IMG/VR virus record: IMGVR_UViG_3300027754_000152
Location: 1-47,253 of that record
Reading direction: 5' to 3' (one strand)
Length of the DNA: 47,253 bases
Source: a virus
This document shows, in pieces, positions 21,489 to 28,853 of this stretch (position 1 is the first letter of the stretch; every line of letters starts with the position of its first letter). A model generated the notes under the pieces. That model was not told the origin of the DNA. It worked only from the letters and a program-made list of their open reading frames with translations, and did no database searches. A program made the translations under genes and the position numbers.

Positions 21489-22001
21489 ATGATTGATACA
21501 TCAAACGTCAGTGCTAGCGTTGGTCGTCCGTTCCTCGGTAAGGCAGTTCGTTCTATCCGTATTATCAGTGCGGAGAAGCGCGTGTCTTCTAACAAGAATG
21601 ATATGCTCACGCTCGAACTGGAAATCTGTGCGCCCGATACCGAGAAAGCGTCCGATGGTTCTACTATCAAAGTTGCTGGTCTGTCTTTCCGTGACCAGAT
21701 TACCTTTCATGGTAAGAACAACATTCCACTTGAGCAGCTCAAAGCTCTCGTAGTGGCGTGCAAAGCTAGCCCGAAGGTTGACCTAGACGATGCGGCGTTC
21801 CTCAAGAACTCGTTCGTTGGCAAAGGTATCCGTGCAGAAGTTCGCACCGAACCCAAGCCGCTTACGCAAGTGGATGATAGCGGTAACGTAGCTCCTGTGT
21901 TGGATGATAGCGGCAATCCTGTGGTGGATAATAACTATCGCCTCGGTCGTGTGATTGGTGGCGACGATCGCTATACTATCAGCGCTGACGCTGTGCAGTA
22001 A
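21489..22001 (+). CDS. Probable single-stranded DNA-binding protein (DUF669-like)
   Basis: This 170-residue protein has the order of phage SSB-type OB folds: an N-terminal GRPFLGKAVRSIRIISA strand region, KNDMLTLELEI, DQITFHGKNNI, then VGKGIRAEVRTEP. The C-terminus is less acidic than classical SSB. DUF669-like phage proteins resemble it. Codon use is strongly biased, suggesting abundance, which fits an SSB. It is followed by a CAGAC/GTCTG hairpin. Confidence 0.6.
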   Translation: MIDTSNVSASVGRPFLGKAVRSIRIISAEKRVSSNKNDMLTLELEICAPDTEKASDGSTIKVAGLSFRDQITFHGKNNIPLEQLKALVVACKASPKVDLDDAAFLKNSFVGKGIRAEVRTEPKPLTQVDDSGNVAPVLDDSGNPVVDNNYRLGRVIGGDDRYTISADAVQ

Positions 22002-22021
22002 TCAGTGTAGTAAACAACTGC

Positions 22022-22045
22022 TGGCAGACCAGTCATAGTCTGCCA
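22022..22045 (+). terminator. CAGAC/GTCTG hairpin after the SSB-like gene
   Basis: TGGCAGAC (22022-22029) and GTCTGCCA (22038-22045) pair over 8 bp around CAGTCATA. There is no T-run. It is nearly the same as the hairpin at 17438-17459, which also follows a highly expressed gene, so both may be transcript-end stabilisers or factor-dependent terminators. Confidence 0.55.
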
Positions 22046-22056
22046 ACTATAATACT

Positions 22057-22428
22057 ATGTTACAAACAAGTCATATAATGTGTCTGTTACAGATACAGAA
22101 TCAGTTCAAGATTCATCATTGGCAGACGATATCATACGCTAGGCATAAGGCATATGGTAAGATGTATGATAGTCTAACGGATAAGATTGATACGCTGGTC
22201 GAGACAAACATGGGTAAGTATGGTAGGATTAAACTTGATGGCAAGCAGACTATCACGCTGTGTGATATGGCAGACATGACGCTATCTGATTTCCTGAAGA
22301 TGATTGAGGATGCGTTGATTGGGTTTAACTCTGCGCTAGATAAGGTAAAGGATAGTGACTTGCTTAATCAGAGAGATGATATCCTAGGCAGTCTGAACCA
22401 GCTTAAGTATATGCTGACGTTGGAATAA
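22057..22428 (+). CDS. DUF5856-like protein
   Basis: This 123-residue helical protein has the pattern FKIHHWQTISYARHKAYGKMYDSL (about 17-41, with two adjacent His) and later D-rich helices. It matches what I remember of DUF5856, a Dps/ferritin-like phage and virus family. The His/Glu residues could bind iron, but the activity is unproven. It sits between the SSB-like gene and DNA polymerase. Confidence 0.6.
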   Translation: MLQTSHIMCLLQIQNQFKIHHWQTISYARHKAYGKMYDSLTDKIDTLVETNMGKYGRIKLDGKQTITLCDMADMTLSDFLKMIEDALIGFNSALDKVKDSDLLNQRDDILGSLNQLKYMLTLE

Positions 22429-22436
22429 TAATTAGT

Positions 22437-24932
22437 ATGATCGAACTACCTAAAACAAACTATAGCGGATTGACAGTAGTTCTAGATAAGCCATCGAGGT
22501 TTGACTTCGGTGGCTTACTCTCTGGATACGCTGGTCAATTCTTTGATAACTGTTTACTCGCAGATGCTAAGCATGGCGTACATCGCGGGAACATAGAAGT
22601 GCGTACGTTAGATGAATGTATCAAACCATTCCGTGATGGTACAAAAGTCCTCCTCTTACTAGGCGAGGCGTGTATGAAGAAGTTTAACCCAGCAACAACA
22701 CTAGGCGAACAACGCGGCTCACCATTTACCTATGAAAACAAAATCTGTATTGCAACCTACGCTCCGCAAGACGCATTCGATCGCAAGCAATTCTTTGACC
22801 CATCGGATAGCGACGGAGATGGAGACTCTGATGGAGATGACTCTGAAGGTAAAACGACGCATGGAAAAACTAGAAGAAAGAATTGGAAATTCTGGATGCG
22901 ACAAGACATTAGAAAGTCGGTTAGAATTTGCAAGAATGGTATTACAGAATACAGCCCAGATTATATCTTGTATCCAGAAGCGCAACTCGTGTGCAAGCTA
23001 CTCGAAGAAACGAAAGGAAAAGACTTCTACTTTGATATCGAAACAGATAGCTGCTTGCAACTCACTTGCTTCGGATTTTCGTTCGGGGATTCTAAGGTGG
23101 TCGTAGTGCCAATGATGCAGACATATCATAAACCTAGGAAGTATTACTATGATGAAATCACGACTGCTAAGATACTGCGAGCGTTGGCTATTTGTCTCCG
23201 TGATAATACTGTTGTTATACACAACAGTATGTTCGACTTGTTCGTACTCGCTTGGAGGTATGGTATTCCTATCGGCGATAAAGTATTCGACACTATGCTC
23301 TCTCATAGCCGTTGCTATATTGAAGTCGAGAAATCATTAGGGCATTGCATCTCGCTATATACAGACCTGCCGTATCACAAGAACGAGGGCGTGTTCGAGC
23401 CACACAATAGCGCACAGACTGAGATGCTGTATAGGTACAATGGCAAGGATGTGTTTGCTATGACGCTACTCAAGGCTGCAATAGAAGACAAGGCTAAGAC
23501 TATCGGCGCAACAGAGAGCGTGCAGCAGGTTAATAGAATGGTAGTTCCATATCTCACGGCGACATTGCAAGGCATGAATGTCAACTGGGATAAGCTACGC
23601 GGTGTGATAACAAGCAACGACCGCATGAAGATACAGATCAATCGTATGCTGAGTATCCTCACAGGTCGCGCTGAGTTTAATTCAAACTCACCTAAGCAAG
23701 TATCTACATACCTATACGACGAGCTTGGATTGAAGAAGCCAGAGAAGGACTTGACAAACGAAAAGACATTACTACAACATCAGCTTAAGAATGAAATCCC
23801 TGCCATCACAGCTATCCTCGAATACCGCAAGCTCACCAAGCAATCAGGCAAACTTGGATTCACTCCTTATAGAGGAGTATATAACCATGACAGATATAAT
23901 CCAGATGGTACTCTTACAGGCAGCTACCTCGGGAGCGAGCGGCTTACCTGTTCGTATAACTTGGCTGGAACCACCACGTACAGGTTGTCATCAAGAAAAC
24001 TACTCGGGCAATGGGGAGACAACTGTCAGAATTTCGAGAAAGGACTTCGTAAGATTGTCGTTCCAGATGACGGCAAGGTCTTTGTACAATGCGACCAAGC
24101 GGGCGCAGAAGCTCTGATAGTATCGTATCTATGTCGCGCAGGTAAGTTTAGAGACTTGTTTCTTAATGGCATCAAGCCTCACGTGTATGTAGCATTGCAC
24201 GTGTTCGCTGAGCAATGGAGCAAGATGCAAGATAAGGTAGATAACAACACCCTGATACGTGCGCTAGTAGCAGAGCCTAAAGACCTGAAGAACGTAGATG
24301 GATGGAAGAAGCTAGAGACTGTTATCAAAGACAGCGACAACTGGGAAGCATCGCGTAGGTATTACTTCATTGCAAAGATGATCTGTCACGCATCAAACTA
24401 CGGGATGAAAGCTAGGACGTTTAGGATTAACGTATTGCAAAAGTCAGATGGTGCAATAGCAAAGTCAGTAACCGAGTGCGAGCAGATGTTAGCAACATAT
24501 CATAACCTGTTCCCTGAGATTGGTGCTTGGCATAATGATGTAGTAGCTTCGGTAAAGCGTTGGTCAATGCTGAAGAACCTGTTCGGTCATCCTAGAATCT
24601 TTACTGGACATCAGGATGAGAGTGCGTGGAAAGAATGGTTTGCATTCGTGCCACAGAGTACAGTAGGTCAGATTACTAACTATGCGTTCACAGAGTTGCA
24701 GGAAGAAGTGTTCGCAGGTAAGCATCCGTTGGATATAGACATCCTTGAAAACAACCATGACTCTATTCTCGCACAGTGTTTGCCAGAGAATAAGGAGTAT
24801 GTAGCTACGTTGATATCGAGCAAGCTAAACCGCAAGCTCATGTCGCCTAGAGCAGAGGAGTTCTATATGAAATCAGAAGCGCAGTATAGTGAAAAGTCTT
24901 GGGGAGAAATGACAGAATTAACAAACAAATAA
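22437..24932 (+). CDS. DNA polymerase I (family A) with N-terminal UDG-like region
   Basis: This is an 831-residue replicative polymerase. Residues 1-110 look like a uracil-DNA-glycosylase fold (VLLLLGEACM; RGSPF; ATYAP). An acidic linker follows at 121-137, rich in Asp and Gly. The 3'-5' exonuclease has DIET (D200, E202), IHNSMFD and YNGKDVF. Polymerase motif A is CDQAGAE (D553, E558; canonical DYSQIE, so Ser and Gln are replaced), motif B is KMICHASNYG, and motif C is NHDS (H774, D775; canonical HDE, so the Glu is Ser). Catalytic Asp residues are kept. It is followed 6 bases later by the ligase gene. Confidence 0.9.
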   Translation: MIELPKTNYSGLTVVLDKPSRFDFGGLLSGYAGQFFDNCLLADAKHGVHRGNIEVRTLDECIKPFRDGTKVLLLLGEACMKKFNPATTLGEQRGSPFTYENKICIATYAPQDAFDRKQFFDPSDSDGDGDSDGDDSEGKTTHGKTRRKNWKFWMRQDIRKSVRICKNGITEYSPDYILYPEAQLVCKLLEETKGKDFYFDIETDSCLQLTCFGFSFGDSKVVVVPMMQTYHKPRKYYYDEITTAKILRALAICLRDNTVVIHNSMFDLFVLAWRYGIPIGDKVFDTMLSHSRCYIEVEKSLGHCISLYTDLPYHKNEGVFEPHNSAQTEMLYRYNGKDVFAMTLLKAAIEDKAKTIGATESVQQVNRMVVPYLTATLQGMNVNWDKLRGVITSNDRMKIQINRMLSILTGRAEFNSNSPKQVSTYLYDELGLKKPEKDLTNEKTLLQHQLKNEIPAITAILEYRKLTKQSGKLGFTPYRGVYNHDRYNPDGTLTGSYLGSERLTCSYNLAGTTTYRLSSRKLLGQWGDNCQNFEKGLRKIVVPDDGKVFVQCDQAGAEALIVSYLCRAGKFRDLFLNGIKPHVYVALHVFAEQWSKMQDKVDNNTLIRALVAEPKDLKNVDGWKKLETVIKDSDNWEASRRYYFIAKMICHASNYGMKARTFRINVLQKSDGAIAKSVTECEQMLATYHNLFPEIGAWHNDVVASVKRWSMLKNLFGHPRIFTGHQDESAWKEWFAFVPQSTVGQITNYAFTELQEEVFAGKHPLDIDILENNHDSILAQCLPENKEYVATLISSKLNRKLMSPRAEEFYMKSEAQYSEKSWGEMTELTNK

Positions 24933-24937
24933 ATAAC

Positions 24938-25696
24938 ATGAGCGATAACATTGTAACATTAGCACACACGTGGGACGAGACTAAGACAGACCCGACAGGT
25001 TGGTGGATGAGTGAGAAGCTAGATGGTATGCGAGCAGTCTGGACTGGGAAAGAGTTGTTGTCTAGGAATGGCAAGACTATCTATGCTCCGCAGTTCTGGT
25101 TAGACGCGCTGCCAAAGGATAAGAAACTAGACGGCGAGTTGTATATGGGACGCGGCAACTTTCAGAAGGTAGTGAGTGTATGCCGTAGGATGATACCGAC
25201 AGACAACGACTGGGTGAAGGTAGCGTTCATGGTGTTTGATGTAATAGACGATGGCAAACAAGCATGGATGGATAGGATGAACGTAGCGTGTGCGCATCCG
25301 ATTATCCCTACGCAACATTATCTCTGTCATAACGTAGACCATCTGCGCGAGTTCTATAACTCTATCGTAGACAACGGAGGCGAGGGCGCAATGATTAGAC
25401 ATCCGGGAATGAAATACGTTATCGGTCGCTCGCATGAACTACTCAAGGTCAAACCTGAGCTAGAGCTTGTCGCTGACGTTATCGGCTGGGAGCCTGGCTT
25501 AGGTAAGTATGAGAAGATGGTAGGCGCATTGAGATGCAAGTGGCAAGACAAAGAGTTTTCCGTAGGTAGTGGTATGACGGATGCAGACAGGACTTCAAAG
25601 TATGCACCCGCAATAGGTAGTAGGATCATAGTAAAGTATCAGTGCTTAACGGACGCTGGGATTCCCCGCTTCCCTAGATTTAATAAACGTGCTTAA
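24938..25696 (+). CDS. ATP-dependent DNA ligase, minimal
   Basis: This is a 252-residue protein from the ATG at 24938; the longer frame overlaps the polymerase and is rejected. Adenylation motif I is EKLDGMR (K27, the residue expected to be adenylated), then LDGELYMGR (III), EGAMIRHP (IV) and LLKVKP (V). A short OB domain follows, ending near RFPRFNKR. The compact size fits Lig E- and phage-type ligases. It would seal nicks in phage replication. Confidence 0.9.
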   Translation: MSDNIVTLAHTWDETKTDPTGWWMSEKLDGMRAVWTGKELLSRNGKTIYAPQFWLDALPKDKKLDGELYMGRGNFQKVVSVCRRMIPTDNDWVKVAFMVFDVIDDGKQAWMDRMNVACAHPIIPTQHYLCHNVDHLREFYNSIVDNGGEGAMIRHPGMKYVIGRSHELLKVKPELELVADVIGWEPGLGKYEKMVGALRCKWQDKEFSVGSGMTDADRTSKYAPAIGSRIIVKYQCLTDAGIPRFPRFNKRA

Positions 25697-25709
25697 CTAA
25701 AAGTATTAT

Positions 25710-25895
25710 ATGACTGTTCAAGAACTTATCGAACACTTGCAATCGCAAGTAAAACTTATTCCATCATCGGCAACCGCTGACGTGTATGCTATGTACAGCA
25801 CCTCTCGCATAAGAGAACAAGAGGGCGTACAGTATGTGACATACGATAACACAAACGCAGCGAAAGCTAAAGTTATTCTATACACTAAGAACTAA
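25710..25895 (+). CDS. Small protein, unknown
   Basis: This is a 61-residue mixed protein (MTVQELIEHLQSQVKL; a beta-like core; ends AKVILYTKN). It lies 13 bases after ligase and 5 before the helicase-like gene. No family is recognised; operon context supports it as real. Confidence 0.6.
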   Translation: MTVQELIEHLQSQVKLIPSSATADVYAMYSTSRIREQEGVQYVTYDNTNAAKAKVILYTKN

Positions 25896-25900
25896 ATCCT

Positions 25901-27184
25901 ATGCCGAATGTTATAGACAAATGGAAATTATACACAGCAGACTTCGAGTCCCCAGAGTTGTTTCTAGAGTGGGGATTCTATTCACTGCTATCAAGCGCGT
26001 TACAACGGCGAGCTTGGTATGGTAACACCGACCCACTAACAGGCGCACCGACACAGAACTCTATCTATCTGAATCAGTTCATAGTTCTCATCGGACCACC
26101 TGCTTGTGGTAAGTCCCGCGTAGTAAAGAATGTTAAGGCAGTTTGTGAACACGAGCGTAACAAGCGCACCGTGATTAACCTTAAAACAAAACAAGAAGTG
26201 ATGCTCACAAACGCTATCACTTGCACACCTGATAACATTACGTTCGAAGGTCTCTTTGAGTTTCTAGCGAAGCCAGATAAGATTGACGCAATGATTATCG
26301 AAATGATACAACCAGATGGAACCAAAAAAGAAACGCCGTATTCGCACAACTCAGCTACCGCTTGCCTCGAAGAACTTGGAGTTATGTTTACCAAAAATGC
26401 CGAAGATGTTGCTAGTGTCCTCTGTCAAGCGTATGACGCTGGCAACCTATTCCGCTGGACGAAAACGCAAGGTAAAGATCAGATACAAAACGTCTGCGTT
26501 AACTTCCTTGCTGGAACGACAACGGATGCGGTTCGTCGTATGGTGGCTAACAAGGTTGTGGAAGAAGGTTTCTCAACCCGTGTTATCTTTGTGTTCGCGG
26601 ATAGACCTAGGTTCTATCGTTTCAGTTCGCATAACACAGTTGCTAAGCAAAATGCGTTTCTGGAAATAGTAGACCATGTTAGGTATCTAGCATCGGAAGT
26701 TACGGGCGAGTTAAAATTAGCAGACGAAGCATTAGACTTCATGGTAGAGATGTATGAGAGCAAGAAGCTACTAGAGTCTGAACGTGTTAACTTTGACCGC
26801 AAGCTAGACGGTTACTACGGACGTAAGAAATTGCATTGGATTAAGCTATCGTGTGTGATGCACTTTGCAGATAGCGATAACAGAGGCAAGATGCTTGTGT
26901 CATTGGATACAGTCAAGCAAGCGTTATCATTGCTTAACAAGACAGAGATGCAGATGCACTTGTCGTTCCGTGATGCAGGGTCGAACCAGTTGAACGAAGT
27001 TGCTCAGGAAGTGCTAGCGTTCTTGAAACAGAATGGAGAAGTAACGTACAAGAAGTTGTTCTTTACTTTCTACAAAGATGGCAAGAAGCAAGACTTTGAT
27101 GAGATGCTTACGTTCTTAGAAGTAACAGAGCAAGTACAGAAAACTAGTGGTGGATATAAACTTAACCCGAACTTTAAGATATGA
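25901..27184 (+). CDS. DUF3987-like ATPase, putative replicative helicase/primase partner
   Basis: This 427-residue protein has a Walker A GPPACGKSRVVKNV (about 65-78). Downstream, ACLEELGVMFTKNAED, VLCQAYDAGNLF, VNFLAGTTTDAVRRMV and GFSTRVIFVF are typical of DUF3987-type phage/plasmid proteins, in which a RecA-fold ATPase is linked to replication initiation. The C-terminus is helical and basic. It follows the polymerase and ligase genes, and no DnaB-type helicase is seen elsewhere. ATGA-coupled to the next gene. Confidence 0.75.
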   Translation: MPNVIDKWKLYTADFESPELFLEWGFYSLLSSALQRRAWYGNTDPLTGAPTQNSIYLNQFIVLIGPPACGKSRVVKNVKAVCEHERNKRTVINLKTKQEVMLTNAITCTPDNITFEGLFEFLAKPDKIDAMIIEMIQPDGTKKETPYSHNSATACLEELGVMFTKNAEDVASVLCQAYDAGNLFRWTKTQGKDQIQNVCVNFLAGTTTDAVRRMVANKVVEEGFSTRVIFVFADRPRFYRFSSHNTVAKQNAFLEIVDHVRYLASEVTGELKLADEALDFMVEMYESKKLLESERVNFDRKLDGYYGRKKLHWIKLSCVMHFADSDNRGKMLVSLDTVKQALSLLNKTEMQMHLSFRDAGSNQLNEVAQEVLAFLKQNGEVTYKKLFFTFYKDGKKQDFDEMLTFLEVTEQVQKTSGGYKLNPNFKI

Positions 27185-27438
27185 ACTACACAGACGAACA
27201 ACTCAAAGCGGCTCTAGCAAAGATGCTGCCTAAAAAGCTTCAACATGTTTCTTATGGCAGAGAAGAACTCCTACACCTGTGCTGGTTGGTGGAGAAAGTC
27301 TTGATAGAAAACGACAAACAAGCCTATAATCTGTTTGAAAACAGATTGTTTGAATTATGCAATCCTTACACTACTTTGTCTGCCACATGGCAGCAACGCG
27401 TTGCGGCATTGGCAAAAGTGAAAGGGATTGAAATATGA
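27181..27438 (+). CDS. Small protein, unknown
   Basis: This 85-residue, helical protein (KMLPKKLQHVSYGREELLHLCWLVEKVLIE) starts within the previous stop (27181-27184) and overlaps the next gene by ATGA (27435-27438). No family is recognised. Confidence 0.65.
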   Translation: MNYTDEQLKAALAKMLPKKLQHVSYGREELLHLCWLVEKVLIENDKQAYNLFENRLFELCNPYTTLSATWQQRVAALAKVKGIEI

Positions 27439-27683
27439 TGCACGGAGGAAGATTCGCAAAAGCACACGACCAGTACTTAACTCCACCCGAGGATAAAGTA
27501 CCTACGCATACAACTTGTAGCACCTGTGAAGGTAAAGGAGAGTTACTTAGCGAGTGCTGCGGTGGTGTTATAGTTAGTGGACTATGCACACAATGTGGTG
27601 AGAACGCAGACGAGGAGGAGTGTCCAGACTGTGAGGGTGATGGTGAGATACCAGCGTTTGACGACCCACCAGAAGATATATGA
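27435..27683 (+). CDS. DnaJ-type zinc-finger protein
   Basis: This 82-residue protein carries the cysteine repeats of DnaJ/rubredoxin-like fingers: CSTCEGKGE (about 29-37), CCGG, CTQCG and CPDCEGDGE. It has a GKGE/GDGE pattern, but no J domain. It is probably a small zinc-binding accessory protein. It is coupled to the following micro-gene by an ATGA overlap. Confidence 0.75.
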   Translation: MMHGGRFAKAHDQYLTPPEDKVPTHTTCSTCEGKGELLSECCGGVIVSGLCTQCGENADEEECPDCEGDGEIPAFDDPPEDI

Positions 27684-27772
27684 AAGCATTCCTAGAAGAA
27701 GCAATAGCATCCGCAGGGATAATAGTGTTCACATTGGTACTAATATACTACATAATCATTAACGCAATATGA
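27680..27772 (+). CDS. Membrane micropeptide
   Basis: This is a 30-residue open frame (MKAFLEEAIASAGIIVFTLV followed by more hydrophobic residues) with one membrane-spanning segment. It is joined by ATGA overlaps at both ends (27680-27683, 27769-27772), which is good evidence for translation. Function unknown. Confidence 0.55.
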   Translation: MKAFLEEAIASAGIIVFTLVLIYYIIINAI

Positions 27773-27969
27773 CAATCGCAGACCTAGAAAAACCAAGCAT
27801 GCCGTTCCCGCACTCAAACCATAGCGTACCAGATGTACGGGTAGTGGATAAAGATACAGGTAAGGTAGGTTACTTCTATTCTATGCAGCAGATAGAATGG
27901 ATACTTGAGAAACAAAAGATTAATCGATGGAGAGTTGCTCGACCACATACGTGTAAGTATGATGAGTAA
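27769..27969 (+). CDS. Last gene of rightward unit, unknown
   Basis: This 66-residue soluble protein (MTIADLEKPSMPFPHSNHSV; VDKDTGKVGYFYSMQQIEW) ends just before the bidirectional terminator. Small phage proteins with an Asp-rich start and a basic Trp/Arg end are common here; no family is recognised. Confidence 0.65.
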   Translation: MTIADLEKPSMPFPHSNHSVPDVRVVDKDTGKVGYFYSMQQIEWILEKQKINRWRVARPHTCKYDE

Positions 27970-27974
27970 TAAAG

Positions 27975-28007
27975 AAGCCGTTAGCCTTAACAAGCTAACG
28001 GCTTTTT
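27975..28007. terminator. Bidirectional intrinsic terminator
   Basis: AAGCCGTTAGC (27975-27985) and GCTAACGGCTT (27994-28004) form a perfect 11-bp stem with an 8-base loop. T-runs follow on the rightward strand (28003-28007), and an A/T flank lies on the left. It separates converging early/middle and late units. Confidence 0.92.
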
Positions 28008-28010
28008 AGT

Positions 28011-28853
28011 TTATGTAGCAGGAGTACAAGTTACTAGCAGTTGGTGACCTTCTTCTCTGTTGATGTTCTTATCCCTGATAGTAACCCACCATCCTCCGAG
28101 TGGTCTGCCAGCGCGACCACCGCTAGCGTGCCAACCACGAGTTTCATTCTTGTAGGTTGAGCCACGCAGAAACCTTTGGGTACGCTGTGTAAGCCTACCC
28201 TTTGGAGTGACAGTAGTCATTACGTTCTCGTCGTAGTTCCTTCTGTGAATGTGACCAGAGTAGAATAGGTCAGCATCGTACTGTCCACGAGTTCTATTGT
28301 TGTCAATCATACCACGCGTTACTTCACCACCACCTCCGTATCCATGATGATAATGCAGTACGTGAGTCTGGATTCTTTCTTTTGATTTTATACGTAGCAA
28401 TACGTATCCCCAATAGTCACCCTTTGATATCCCCAAGTGGGATGTGAGTCTATCAATCAAGTCAGTCTCATGTCTATCGAGTATCGACTGTTCATGATTG
28501 CCTGGGGCGATTAGCGCAATGTTATCTTTGTACGGCTTGTACCATTCGGTAGCTGTATTGACTAGAGAGTCTAAGTATTTGTTCGTGTGATGTTCAGGGC
28601 GCAACTGATTCATGTCAGCGCGTTTGTCCCATTTACCTTGCATTGCGCAGAATGTATCCCCAAACTTTAGGATAGGCGCACCTTTCTTTACCGCTTCTTC
28701 GTGATGCCTACGCAGTAGGTCTCTATCACATTCCTTGTTGTCCCAATGTTCATCAGACATGAGGAGTACAGTACACTCCTCGCTTGTCTTATCCACGTTC
28801 CACTCTATCACGTGAACTTGCCGACTGAGTTCTTTTATAGTCCATTTGTTCAT
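28011..28853 (-). CDS. Calcineurin-like metallophosphoesterase
   Basis: This 280-residue protein carries all the expected metal ligands in order: SDEHWDN (Asp-x-His, about 32-34), FGDTF (about 63), GNHEQ (Asn-His-Glu), HYHHGYGGGG and GHIHRR. It is expected to cleave phosphate esters (nucleotides, nucleic acid or phosphoprotein). It is the last gene of the late unit, ATGA-coupled to the giant protein, so it is a virion-stage or late-stage enzyme (inference). Confidence 0.88.
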   Translation of the reverse strand: MNKWTIKELSRQVHVIEWNVDKTSEECTVLLMSDEHWDNKECDRDLLRRHHEEAVKKGAPILKFGDTFCAMQGKWDKRADMNQLRPEHHTNKYLDSLVNTATEWYKPYKDNIALIAPGNHEQSILDRHETDLIDRLTSHLGISKGDYWGYVLLRIKSKERIQTHVLHYHHGYGGGGEVTRGMIDNNRTRGQYDADLFYSGHIHRRNYDENVMTTVTPKGRLTQRTQRFLRGSTYKNETRGWHASGGRAGRPLGGWWVTIRDKNINREEGHQLLVTCTPAT

